Positions 1 through 5,249 of a stretch of 12,723 bases of DNA are shown piece after piece. The translations under genes were made by a program, and so were the position numbers. The notes beneath the pieces were generated by a model. It was not told the origin of the DNA, ran no database searches, and saw only the letters and a program-made list of their open reading frames with translations. Position 1 is the stretch's first letter, and the number at the start of each line of letters is the position of its first letter. Source of the DNA: an uncultured Clostridia bacterium (GTDB lineage: Bacteria; Bacillota; Clostridia; Christensenellales; UBA1242); the NCBI GenBank assembly GCA_934747255.1, contig CAKVGH010000014.1, forward strand, positions 1 to 12,723, written 5' to 3'.

Positions 1-17
1 CTATAGCATATACACAC
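1..17. repeat. Terminal direct repeat, left copy (circular overlap)
   Basis: The 17 bases CTATAGCATATACACAC are identical to the last 17 bases of the window. A chance exact match of this length exactly at both ends is very unlikely. It most simply marks a circular molecule cut at an arbitrary point, though a true short terminal repeat cannot be excluded. Joining the ends places a non-coding region between the last gene (ending 12645) and the first (starting 261). Confidence 0.8.
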
Positions 18-71
18 TGTGTCGTCTGTATCGCCCCGCGGACAGTTATTATCGGCAGAAAGAAAAGGAAT

Positions 72-83
72 CGGCGATAGCCG
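72..83. other. Small hairpin with GATA loop
   Basis: CGGC-GATA-GCCG is a perfect 4-bp stem. A competing longer pairing is possible between the flanking AATCGG and CCGAT segments (about 69-91), so this part may switch between two folds. Confidence 0.4.
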
Positions 84-95
84 TTTCCGATCCAA

Positions 96-126
96 CCGCG
101 TGGGCGGTGAGAAACCGCACACGCGG
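96..126. other. Strong GC-rich hairpin
   Basis: CCGCGTG (96-102) pairs with CACGCGG (120-126). After one G/A mismatch, GCGGT (104-108) pairs with ACCGC (114-118) around a GAGAA loop. This is the most stable-looking hairpin in the window. No T run follows, so it is not a standard intrinsic terminator. In a single-stranded DNA phage it would be a good candidate for the packaging hairpin. Confidence 0.55.
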
Positions 127-155
127 GCGACACAAATGACACAACTTTTATACAA

Positions 156-191
156 TTGAATAAAGCCATTTTGTAAGTATGCTTAAGCATA
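156..191 (+). promoter_or_regulatory. Candidate promoter with a 14-bp palindrome upstream of the first gene
   Basis: TTGAAT (156-161), a 16-base spacer and TATGCT (178-183) form a modest sigma-70-like match. The perfect palindrome TATGCTTAAGCATA (178-191) overlaps the putative -10, as an operator would. Long A and T runs (about 192-247) separate it from the gene at 261. The match is weak, so the promoter call is tentative; the palindrome itself is certain. Confidence 0.35.
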
Positions 192-260
192 AAATCAAAA
201 AAATTAAAAATAAAAAAATCGAAAAAAATTTTTTTCAAAAAAATTTTTGGAGCAGAAAAT

Positions 261-590
261 ATGTTTTCATTTATCTCATCAATCATAACAACTTTGTTAT
301 CAGGAGCGGGCTTAGGCTTTTTATATGCTTGCAATAAGTCCTTTAAAACACAGCTAACATCAGACGGGCACGGCTTAAGTAAAATCTTTTATGTTCCGCT
401 CGGCTGGATTGTTTTAGTCATTTGTTATGCTTTAGTTTTAAGCGCCATAATTTCAGCTGTAAAATCTCTCTGTAGAACAAGAACCAAAACATTTAAAATA
501 TTGTCCGTCATTATTCTACTTCTAGCTGTAACAATATTAGTACTTCTTATATTCGTCACGCTACAGTTTAACAAATTACAAAGGAGCTAA
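261..590 (+). CDS. Small three-span membrane protein, unknown function
   Basis: 109 residues; I do not recognise a family. Three hydrophobic stretches are visible at roughly residues 5-24, 43-70 and 80-103, joined by short basic or polar segments (for example CRTRTKTFK before the third). A GGAG motif at 249-252 sits upstream of the ATG. The TAA is separated from the next ATG by one base and overlaps its ribosome site, so the two are translationally linked. It lies just after the Zot-like gene and the GC-rich block on the circle, so an assembly or membrane-export helper is possible, but nothing in the sequence proves this. Confidence 0.7.
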   Translation: MFSFISSIITTLLSGAGLGFLYACNKSFKTQLTSDGHGLSKIFYVPLGWIVLVICYALVLSAIISAVKSLCRTRTKTFKILSVIILLLAVTILVLLIFVTLQFNKLQRS

Positions 591-591
591 T

Positions 592-921
592 ATGCAAGAC
601 TCAAGTTTAAAAATACATGCTACCAGGATGCAAGAAGCGTATGTTCTTGGCGTTTACAAAAAAATAAACCCTGAAACATCAGATGTCGAAACAAATCTTA
701 AATTAATTAAAACCATATCTAATGGTCAGATATTATTTGCTCTGGTTGATTCTACCAACCATATAAAGATAGTTTCGACCGGTGAAAAACAAATAAAAAA
801 CCGAATGTTAGAAACAGGGTACAAGCTAGACCGTAGTGCTTGGCTAAAGTATCAGGAAACACAGTACAGAAAAATACATAGAGCTAGTAGGAGTAGGAGT
901 TTGGCAAATGGGTTTATTTAA
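592..921 (+). CDS. Hypothetical soluble protein, 109 aa
   Basis: No family recognised. AAAGGAG lies directly before the ATG, at the end of the previous gene. The protein has no membrane span. The centre (about residues 35-65) looks like alternating beta strands, and the tail is basic and serine/arginine-rich (RKIHRASRSRS). The DNA encoding that tail contains a GTAGGA tandem repeat that also supplies the GGAG ribosome site for the next gene, which starts inside this one with a 14-base overlap. It belongs to the same small operon as its neighbours. Confidence 0.65.
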   Translation: MQDSSLKIHATRMQEAYVLGVYKKINPETSDVETNLKLIKTISNGQILFALVDSTNHIKIVSTGEKQIKNRMLETGYKLDRSAWLKYQETQYRKIHRASRSRSLANGFI

Positions 922-1375
922 ACATAAGAAAAAAGTACCAAAAAGAAAGAATGTTTCGCAAAAGGTCAGGAATGGTACAACACTTCAGACACGAGATGAG
1001 TTTTTGGAAAGTTACGATGGGCAAAACAACATAAAACCCAATCATCCAAATAAAAACGATTTATATCGACGAGTTGTGGTTGTAGATAGTAATAGAAAGG
1101 ATGAACTTGCTGTTGTAAAACTAACAACCAAAGGAAAACACAAATTAGCAACATATGAAAATGGTAAAAGCACATACAAACCCATTGTGGAAACAAAAAC
1201 CAATAAAGGGAAATCGATAAAAATTGATGGTGCTAAATTTGTTAAAAACAAATCAAAAAAAGATTTGTCGGAACAAAGTGTAAATAAAATAAAAAAAGAT
1301 GCATTAAAAAAAGCATCAAGTAAAACAAGATTTGAGAACAAATCCAAGTTGAGAAAATTAAAAAATAGGAAATAA
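908..1375 (+). CDS. Very basic mobile-element protein, 155 aa, unknown function
   Basis: Strongly lysine-rich at both ends (MGLFKHKKKVPKRKN at the start, KLRKLKNRK at the end). A more ordered middle segment contains LYRRVVVVDSNRKDELAVVKLTT at about residues 52-74 (two adjacent pieces, LYRRVVVVDSNRKDEL and AVVKLTT). There is no signal peptide or membrane span. The sequence has the feel of a conserved protein of Firmicutes plasmids and integrative elements, but I cannot name the family. The charge suggests nucleic-acid binding. It overlaps the upstream gene by 14 bases and is the last gene before a cluster of hairpins. Confidence 0.65.
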   Translation: MGLFKHKKKVPKRKNVSQKVRNGTTLQTRDEFLESYDGQNNIKPNHPNKNDLYRRVVVVDSNRKDELAVVKLTTKGKHKLATYENGKSTYKPIVETKTNKGKSIKIDGAKFVKNKSKKDLSEQSVNKIKKDALKKASSKTRFENKSKLRKLKNRK

Positions 1376-1379
1376 AAAA

Positions 1380-1449
1380 GGTTCTAGTAAACTAGAACCA
1401 GCCCCCTGTTACTGATATAAAATCAGTCAGCCTTATAACATAAGTTATA
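1380..1449 (+). terminator. Three tandem hairpins at the end of the first operon
   Basis: Hairpin 1: GGTTCTAGT (1380-1388) with ACTAGAACC (1391-1399). Hairpin 2: CTG-TT-ACTGAT (1406-1416) with ATCAGTCAG (1422-1430), with a two-base bulge. Hairpin 3: TATAAC (1434-1439) with GTTATA (1444-1449). No clear T run follows any of them, so this is not a textbook terminator. It may act in RNA end protection, RNA processing or single-strand folding. Confidence 0.45.
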
Positions 1450-1470
1450 TATTATTATTATATGCAATTT

Positions 1471-1504
1471 TTGTTAAAAGTCAATACTTAATGTAAAAAT
1501 TTAC
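1471..1504 (+). promoter_or_regulatory. Tentative promoter and dyad before the XRE/replication genes
   Basis: TTGTTA (1471-1476), a 17-base spacer and TAAAAA (1494-1499) give a weak promoter match. GTAAA-AA-TTTAC (1493-1504) forms a small dyad at the putative -10, a possible site for autoregulation by the XRE protein. Both are suggestive only. Confidence 0.3.
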
Positions 1505-1520
1505 GAAAGGAGAGTGAAGT

Positions 1521-1736
1521 ATGCCAATTCAATACAGCGATATGTGTGTTCAAATCCGTGCTAAAAAACGTTGGACTCAAAAACAGCTTGGACGCAAGCT
1601 AGGGTGTACTCGGAGCATGATAAGTGCAATTGAGCTTAAAAACCGCTTACCGGGCCCAACTTTAGCCATCAGACTCGAAGAAGAATATAACAAAATTATT
1701 CGTGGTGTAAACCAATTAAAAATGATTGGATTATAA
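1521..1736 (+). CDS. Small XRE-family helix-turn-helix regulator
   Basis: 71 residues, essentially one Cro/C1-type HTH domain. The core runs from about residue 13 (RAKKRWTQKQLGRKLGC) through the recognition helix TRSMISAIELKNRLPGP to about residue 45. AAAGGAG precedes the ATG. The gene is followed 18 bases later by the replication-protein candidate, whose ribosome site starts right at its stop codon. A small XRE protein directly ahead of a replication gene often sets copy number or represses that operon. That role is inferred from context; the HTH call is firm. Confidence 0.85.
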   Translation: MPIQYSDMCVQIRAKKRWTQKQLGRKLGCTRSMISAIELKNRLPGPTLAIRLEEEYNKIIRGVNQLKMIGL

Positions 1737-1754
1737 AAAGGAGTGTAAAAAATT

Positions 1755-2501
1755 ATGCAATTTTATTTTTGTGGCTTCAGTCGACAAAAATTAAGGCTAT
1801 TTGGGCTTAATAATGACGATGTGGCAGTATTTGATTATTTACAAAGGTTCTTTAGTTCTGGACAAGCAAAACATATTCTGCACGATGATGATAAGTATTG
1901 GTTTATCACTTATCGAAAGCTAGTTGAAGACCAAATAACCGATTGGAGCATTGAAACATATAAAAGGCGATTCAGATATTACAAATCAATTCAGGTTCTT
2001 GACATATTTAAGCCCGTCAACAAGTCGACAAAGTTGTATATTAAACTAAATTTAAACAGCTTGTACGAAACAGACGAGTTTGAAACAGTGGCGGGAAAAG
2101 ATGTTACATTAAGATTTTATCGCCCGCAGAACCACTTTAATTCCATCCAATTCAACGATACGACCTTTAAATATTACTCAAGTGTATTAAAAAACAACTT
2201 TATAATTGATTTTAACAAAAAAAATCAGGCATTTAGTTCAACTAAAGACCCTGTTTTCACTAATATTTTTAAAACATTCCTTAAGAAAATAGTTTCAAAA
2301 CGAGTATTTGACCTGTATTTGAGTAGGTGCTATATCGTTTTAAACAACCCAAACTTCACTCAAATCAATTTTACATTCACAAACAACCAAAAATTCATTA
2401 TAGAAAAGGAGAAATACAATATAGAACGAGCACTGTGCGATGCTTTCTTATTCGTTTTAAAAGAGCCACACGTCGTCGAGAAATATGAAACTTTAACTTA
2501 A
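1755..2501 (+). CDS. Replication-protein candidate with N-terminal winged helix
   Basis: 248 residues. The first 85 or so (FGLNNDDVAVFDYLQRFFSS, then WFITYRKLVED, then SIETYKRRFRYYKSIQVLDI) resemble the winged-helix domains found at the start of replication initiators and organisers of Gram-positive plasmids and phages. The remainder is not recognisable. No HUH relaxase motif pair and no catalytic tyrosine context is seen, so it is not an obvious rolling-circle initiator. AAAGGAG lies about 11 bases before the ATG. The DNA directly downstream holds a perfect DnaA box, inverted repeats and an AT-rich stretch, which supports an initiator gene next to its origin. A plain transcription factor is the alternative. 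Confidence 0.55.
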   Translation: MQFYFCGFSRQKLRLFGLNNDDVAVFDYLQRFFSSGQAKHILHDDDKYWFITYRKLVEDQITDWSIETYKRRFRYYKSIQVLDIFKPVNKSTKLYIKLNLNSLYETDEFETVAGKDVTLRFYRPQNHFNSIQFNDTTFKYYSSVLKNNFIIDFNKKNQAFSSTKDPVFTNIFKTFLKKIVSKRVFDLYLSRCYIVLNNPNFTQINFTFTNNQKFIIEKEKYNIERALCDAFLFVLKEPHVVEKYETLT

Positions 2502-2529
2502 TATTTTAAATTTTACATACAAAACTACA

Positions 2530-2560
2530 AAACTAGTGTCTTGGATGACACTAGTTTTTT
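2530..2560 (+). terminator. Intrinsic terminator after the replication gene
   Basis: AAACTAGTGTC (2530-2540) pairs perfectly with GACACTAGTTT (2547-2557) around a TTGGAT loop and runs into a T tract. It is 29 bases after the TAA of the upstream gene and would end that transcript. Confidence 0.8.
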
Positions 2561-2575
2561 CACATTTGCTGGAAT

Positions 2576-2584
2576 TGTGGATAA
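2576..2584 (-). other. Perfect DnaA box
   Basis: TGTGGATAA is the exact complement of the consensus DnaA box TTATCCACA. It lies between two inverted repeats and upstream of an AT-rich run, next to a replication-protein candidate. A single 9-mer can occur by chance, but the setting supports function. Confidence 0.5.
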
Positions 2585-2612
2585 ACTAGTGTCACCAGTG
2601 ACACGAACTAGT
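2585..2612. repeat. Inverted repeat reusing the ACTAGTGTC motif
   Basis: GTGTCAC (2589-2595) pairs with GTGACAC (2598-2604). ACTA (2585-2588) and TAGT (2609-2612) extend the stem across a four-base bulge. With the terminator hairpin just upstream, the ACTAGTGTC word or its complement appears three times in about 65 bases, plus a split fourth copy. These could be initiator binding sites. Confidence 0.5.
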
Positions 2613-2792
2613 ACCAATTCACAGGGAGTAGATAGTCTAAATATTATAATTAGTTATTTATATATAATATATATGCGTGCACACGCGTTATTTAATATAA
2701 AAACTTTATTATTTTAAATACACTAAGTCTTAAATTCGGAATAAAAAAATCCACCTTTTTAAAAGATGGAATATTTCAACTAGAATAAAGGC

Positions 2793-2814
2793 TGAGTAGT
2801 ATTTGAGTAGTATT
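2793..2814. promoter_or_regulatory. Integrase arm-type sites, distal pair
   Basis: Two head-to-tail copies of the 11-mer TGAGTAGTATT. An identical 22-base pair occurs at 2998-3019, on the other side of the tRNA-like attP core and in the same direction. Flanking directly repeated short motifs are typical arm-binding sites for lambda/Tn916-family tyrosine integrases. The repeat is certain; the role is inferred. Confidence 0.65.
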
Positions 2815-2888
2815 CAAGTAATTAAAAATCATTAAAAAATGGCTTTATTAAGCGGTTTTTTGTATTGTGGTGAATGAGATTTTTGTGT

Positions 2889-2911
2889 TTCAAGTCCTCT
2901 CATCCGCACCA
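2889..2911 (+). other. attP: attP core: 3' end of a tRNA gene
   Basis: TTCAAGTC (2889-2896) is a T-loop with its closing C. CTCT (positions 62-65 of a tRNA) follows, then CATCCGC (2901-2907) as the 3' acceptor strand, A73, and an encoded CCA (2909-2911). No matching 5' half (GCGGATG acceptor, AGAGG T-stem) is present, so this is not an intact tRNA gene but the crossover segment that restores a host tRNA on integration. It sits between the two arm-site pairs, about 75 bases from one and 87 from the other, next to the integrase gene. The identity of the host tRNA is not determined. Confidence 0.7.
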
Positions 2912-2966
2912 AAAAAACTAAATATTGTGTTTGGTTTGAGTGGTTAAACACAATATATTGATTGAT

Positions 2967-2998
2967 AAAGTGCTAAAATTTAGCACTTTATTTTTTTT
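2967..2998 (+). terminator. Intrinsic terminator overlapping the integrase 3' end
   Basis: AAAGTGCTAAA (2967-2977) and TTTAGCACTTT (2979-2989) are a perfect inverted repeat followed by a T run on the plus strand. It would stop rightward transcription before it runs antisense into the integrase gene. It overlaps the integrase stop codon. Confidence 0.7.
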
Positions 2999-4028
2999 GA
3001 GTAGTATTTGAGTAGTATTTTGACTTATTCAATTTATCAATATTTGATAAATTGGCATCATCGGTTATGTGGGTGTATACAGTTTTTGTTACATTAGACC
3101 CAATTTGATGTCCAACCCAAGTTTGGACAATGTGCTCTGGAATGCCAGCATTTTTACAGTTTGTTATAAATGTGTGTCTTAAGTCGTGCAAAGATATATT
3201 TGGCAAACCTGCATCATTTGTTAGTTTATGTAAATATTTCATCGCCTGATTATATGAAAAATTAAAAATTCTATAGTCGGCGTTTTTATTTTTCTCTAAA
3301 ATTGGAATTGTTTTGTCAAACATTGGTACAAGTCTTATACTTTGTTTGTTTTTAGTTGTGTCCATTCCGTAACGCTCATTATATGACTTATTAATGGAAA
3401 TTGTTTTGTTTATAAAGTCCAAGTCAGCAACAGTGAGCCCTAAAGCTTCACCAATGCGTAGTCCCTGGTACAAACAAACTAAGTACAAACTACCAAGCTT
3501 GCAATTTTTACAAGCTTCTTCAAATATCTTTTGTTGTTCAAAGTTTAACGCAATGCCGTGTTCTTTTATGTGGTGTGGTTTTTCAACCAGCACCATTATG
3601 TTTTTTCTCACCACATCGTGAGCTACAGCTTTTTCGAATAGGGCATTTAAAAACTCATAGACTTTTTGACTAGTTCTTTCAAATGTGATATTTTTTAGCA
3701 GTTCAATAATTTGAATGCTTGTAATTGTTTTTATACTTTGTTCCCAGATACTTTCTGGAATATGTTTGATTGCTTTCCCGTAATCAACAATAGTTGCTTG
3801 TTTAACTTTTCCGACTTTAAACAGTTCCAGCCAGCGGTTGTACCATTGATGTAAGGTCATTCCGCTGGCTTTTTTCTTTGGTGTGTAATCTATCAATTCT
3901 TTTAGTCGCTCCCTGACACCTTGTTGGGTAGGGGCTGTAATATATATTTGCTTGCCGTCAATACGTTTTCGAGTGTACCAGGTTTTACACCCTTTGGCAC
4001 GACGTATTGTGCAATTATTAAATCTCAT
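2988..4028 (-). CDS. int: Tyrosine recombinase (phage integrase)
   Basis: 346 residues from the ATG at 4026-4028, chosen because AAAGGAG lies upstream of it and none precedes the earlier in-frame ATG at 4118. Order: N-terminal arm-binding domain (about residues 1-50, TWYTRKRIDGKQIYITAP), core-binding helical domain (about 58-140, MTLHQWYNRWLELF), then the catalytic domain. The catalytic set is visible: Arg191 in GLRIGEAL, His281 and Arg284 in HDLRHTF, His307 in VGHQ, and the nucleophile Tyr318 in VYTHI. It catalyses site-specific integration and excision. The last codons (KYYSNTTQ) are themselves the proximal pair of TGAGTAGTATT arm sites. The adjacent tRNA-end attP supports tRNA-gene integration. 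No excisionase is recognised. Confidence 0.95.
   Translation of the reverse strand: MRFNNCTIRRAKGCKTWYTRKRIDGKQIYITAPTQQGVRERLKELIDYTPKKKASGMTLHQWYNRWLELFKVGKVKQATIVDYGKAIKHIPESIWEQSIKTITSIQIIELLKNITFERTSQKVYEFLNALFEKAVAHDVVRKNIMVLVEKPHHIKEHGIALNFEQQKIFEEACKNCKLGSLYLVCLYQGLRIGEALGLTVADLDFINKTISINKSYNERYGMDTTKNKQSIRLVPMFDKTIPILEKNKNADYRIFNFSYNQAMKYLHKLTNDAGLPNISLHDLRHTFITNCKNAGIPEHIVQTWVGHQIGSNVTKTVYTHITDDANLSNIDKLNKSKYYSNTTQKK
2998..3019. promoter_or_regulatory. Integrase arm-type sites, proximal pair (inside int)
   Basis: Two tandem copies of TGAGTAGTATT, identical to 2793-2814, lying in the last codons of the integrase gene. Binding site and coding sequence are shared. Confidence 0.65.
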
Positions 4029-4203
4029 GTCTTTATCTTCTCCTTTTTCGTTGGATTCAATAAAGTCATTTTTATTAGTTTTAATTACTCTAAATTGTTG
4101 GCGGTTCTCAATGACCATATCAGCGTGAGCATCGAGCCAGCCAAGAATTTCACCGATATAAGTCCCGGCTTTTTCTAGTTTTTTTTAAATCATCTGGAAT
4201 CAT
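4029..4203 (-). pseudogene. Frameshifted small reading frame running into int
   Basis: An ATG at 4203 with an upstream CAGGAG starts MIPDDLKK and then stops soon after, in TGA, past an eight-A tract (4179-4186, minus strand). Skipping one A gives a protein-like continuation, LEKAGTYIGEILGWLDAH then ADMVIENRQQF, that runs without a stop into the integrase frame up to the int ATG. It could be a broken small gene, a homopolymer sequencing error, an N-terminal extension of the integrase, or a +1 frameshift event. I do not recognise the product. Its place between repressor and integrase would suit a small lysogeny or excision protein, but this is guesswork. Confidence 0.45.
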
Positions 4204-4270
4204 ATTATTTTTCTCCTGCGTAAAATTTTTTTTACACTGCATAAAAAAATAAAATGTTTTCCAGATTTTT

Positions 4271-4621
4271 TTAACCCTTATACCCGGTGCGAACTTTAAT
4301 GTCTTTAATTTCAGTTTGAGCTTCAATTCTAGCTTTTGCATAACCAAGCACTTTGGCTTGCTCCACCAAAGAAAGTTGCTTAACTGTTTTTAAAAGTTCA
4401 TTTTCAATTTCAGTTCCAGCTTGAGCAAAATCTCTGCCGACCAATTCGTCTAAAGATATATTGAAAAAGTCCGCAATTTTTATTAAGGTGTCAATGCTTG
4501 GTTCAGTTACATTCTTTTCATATGCGTTGTATGTCGTTGGTGCGATTGATAAAACTTTTGAAAAATCTTTTTGAGTAATATTAGTTTGTTTTCTTAGTTT
4601 TTTTAATTGATTTGATAGCAT
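4271..4621 (-). CDS. cI-like XRE repressor
   Basis: 116 residues. The N-terminal Cro/C1 HTH is clear: LKKLRKQTNITQKDFSKVL, then the recognition-helix region IAPTTYNAYEKNVTEPSIDT and FFNISLDELVGRD (about residues 6-65). The C-terminal half (about 70-116) is helical and has no visible LexA-type autocleavage motif, so it resembles compact phage and element repressors. TAGGAGG precedes the ATG on the minus strand. It diverges from the early operon at 4763, with the integrase downstream in the same direction: the layout of a lysogeny switch in temperate Gram-positive elements. Expected to hold the rightward promoter at 4690-4718 off. Confidence 0.9.
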   Translation of the reverse strand: MLSNQLKKLRKQTNITQKDFSKVLSIAPTTYNAYEKNVTEPSIDTLIKIADFFNISLDELVGRDFAQAGTEIENELLKTVKQLSLVEQAKVLGYAKARIEAQTEIKDIKVRTGYKG

Positions 4622-4673
4622 TTTGTGTTTCCTCCTATAAAAAAATAGATAAAAAGCAAAAAAAATTCAATAA

Positions 4674-4718
4674 ATTTGTATTATTCTACTTTACAAATAC
4701 AAAAAATTGTGGTATAAC
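4674..4718 (+). promoter_or_regulatory. Early rightward promoter with overlapping operator candidate
   Basis: TTTACA (4690-4695), a 17-base spacer and TATAAC (4713-4718) make a good sigma-70-type promoter about 45 bases before the first early gene. ATTTGTA (4674-4680) and TACAAAT (4692-4698) are inverted half-sites 11 bases apart that overlap the -35, which is a natural repressor operator. The divergent promoter for the repressor must lie in the same 140-base gap but has no clear match. Confidence 0.65.
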
Positions 4719-4762
4719 ATAGAAAAAAAATACTAAAAATTTGGATTTAAGGGGTGTGTATC

Positions 4763-4948
4763 GTGAAAGTAAGAGTAATGGGTAAGTCGAAAGAAATAGA
4801 GCGTTTAAAGGGGCTTTTAAGGTCCGTGGGCGTGACTATAGATTACGAGAGTGGCGAGTATTATGTGCGTGGGTCAAGTGAAGCAGTAAGGGTATATTTT
4901 GATGTAACACTGGGGGTGAGTGAAGATGATTCCAACAATAATCTTTAA
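4763..4948 (+). CDS. Small DUF3970-like phage protein
   Basis: 61 residues from a GTG, chosen because AAGGGG (4749-4754) is eight bases upstream; the in-frame ATG at 4778 lacks a ribosome site. The pattern VRVMGKSKEIERLKGLL, then YYVRGSSEAVRVYFDVTL, resembles a family of about 60-residue proteins common in Gram-positive phages and plasmids (V-R-h-x-G, then Y-x-x-R-x-S-S-x-x-V-R-V-Y), which I match from memory to DUF3970. Function unknown. First gene of the early operon; the next gene starts inside its 3' end. Confidence 0.65.
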   Translation: MKVRVMGKSKEIERLKGLLRSVGVTIDYESGEYYVRGSSEAVRVYFDVTLGVSEDDSNNNL

Positions 4949-5249
4949 AGCACAAACAGAAGACCAGCAAACAGTTCTTGGTCACTATGTACGAACTGGC
5001 ATAATAAAACAACACCACTACATAGCCCTTATGGGAAAAGAAGATTTGACGCTTGTTGAAATTAAGCCTGAAACACTAGTGGCTCACACTGGTAGATTCA
5101 CCATAAAGTCAATGGACGGGAAAACCGACTTAAAGATTATGTTTAATGAAAATACAGTTTGCGTTGTTGATAAAAAACAAGTGGGAAATTTAAAGGTTAT
5201 TGGATCTGAAATTGGATCTGAAAAGGTGGTGAGTGATGATAATAATTAA
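4926..5249 (+). CDS. Hypothetical early protein, 107 aa
   Basis: No family recognised. The ATG at 4926 follows a GGGGGTGAG ribosome site at 4912-4920 and overlaps the preceding gene by 23 bases, so the genes are coupled. The protein is soluble and probably beta-rich, with alternating hydrophobic strands (HHYIALMGKEDLTLVEIK, then FTIKSMDGKTDLKIMF). Its tail contains IGSE twice in a row, from a perfect 12-bp tandem duplication at 5199-5222. The next gene overlaps its 3' end. Confidence 0.6.
   Translation: MIPTIIFKAQTEDQQTVLGHYVRTGIIKQHHYIALMGKEDLTLVEIKPETLVAHTGRFTIKSMDGKTDLKIMFNENTVCVVDKKQVGNLKVIGSEIGSEKVVSDDNN
5199..5222. repeat. In-frame 12-bp tandem duplication
   Basis: ATTGGATCTGAA occurs twice with no spacer, encoding IGSE-IGSE. 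It looks like a recent slippage duplication in the tail of the early gene. Confidence 0.8.

Larger units (their letters stand above)
21..130. other. GC-rich structured non-coding block (candidate packaging or single-strand signal)
   Basis: No gene is visible from the circle join to 260. A hand count gives about 65 G/C in 110 bases (about 59%), against clearly AT-rich flanks. The block holds at least two hairpins (72-83 and 96-126) and CCGCGG at 36-41. Filamentous phages keep GC-rich hairpins in their intergenic region for packaging and complementary-strand priming, and this is the best place for such signals here. That role is inferred from position and structure only. Confidence 0.5.
2502..2790. 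other. Origin-like intergenic region
   Basis: No gene is seen between the replication-protein candidate and the attachment region. The stretch holds a terminator hairpin (2530-2560), a perfect DnaA box (2576-2584), and a second inverted repeat reusing the same ACTAGTGTC sequence (2585-2612). A very AT-rich run (about 2637-2720) is interrupted by the perfect dyad GCGTGCACACGC (2675-2686). Together these resemble a theta-type replication origin with an unwinding region. This is an inference from motif clustering. Confidence 0.5.

Noticed and set aside
966..1347. Two long open frames on the minus strand opposite the basic protein gene
   Set aside because: They mirror a lysine-rich gene, giving Phe/Leu-rich products, have no ribosome sites and overlap a well-supported gene.
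2530..2612. CRISPR-like array from repeated ACTAGTGTC words
   Set aside because: The copies are short, alternately inverted and not evenly spaced; they form hairpins, and there are no cas genes.
2889..2911. Intact tRNA gene
   Set aside because: Only the T-loop to CCA part is present; the upstream bases do not pair to form a T-stem, anticodon arm or acceptor 5' strand.
3394..3621. Plus-strand open frame inside the integrase gene
   Set aside because: Antisense to conserved catalytic motifs and without a ribosome site.
4029..4118. Integrase start at the ATG 4118
   Set aside because: No ribosome site before it; the ATG at 4028 has AAAGGAG upstream and starts a normal integrase N-terminus. The extra codons are treated as part of the frameshifted upstream frame.
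3921..4178. Plus-strand open frame across the start of the integrase gene
   Set aside because: Antisense shadow with no ribosome site or recognisable content.
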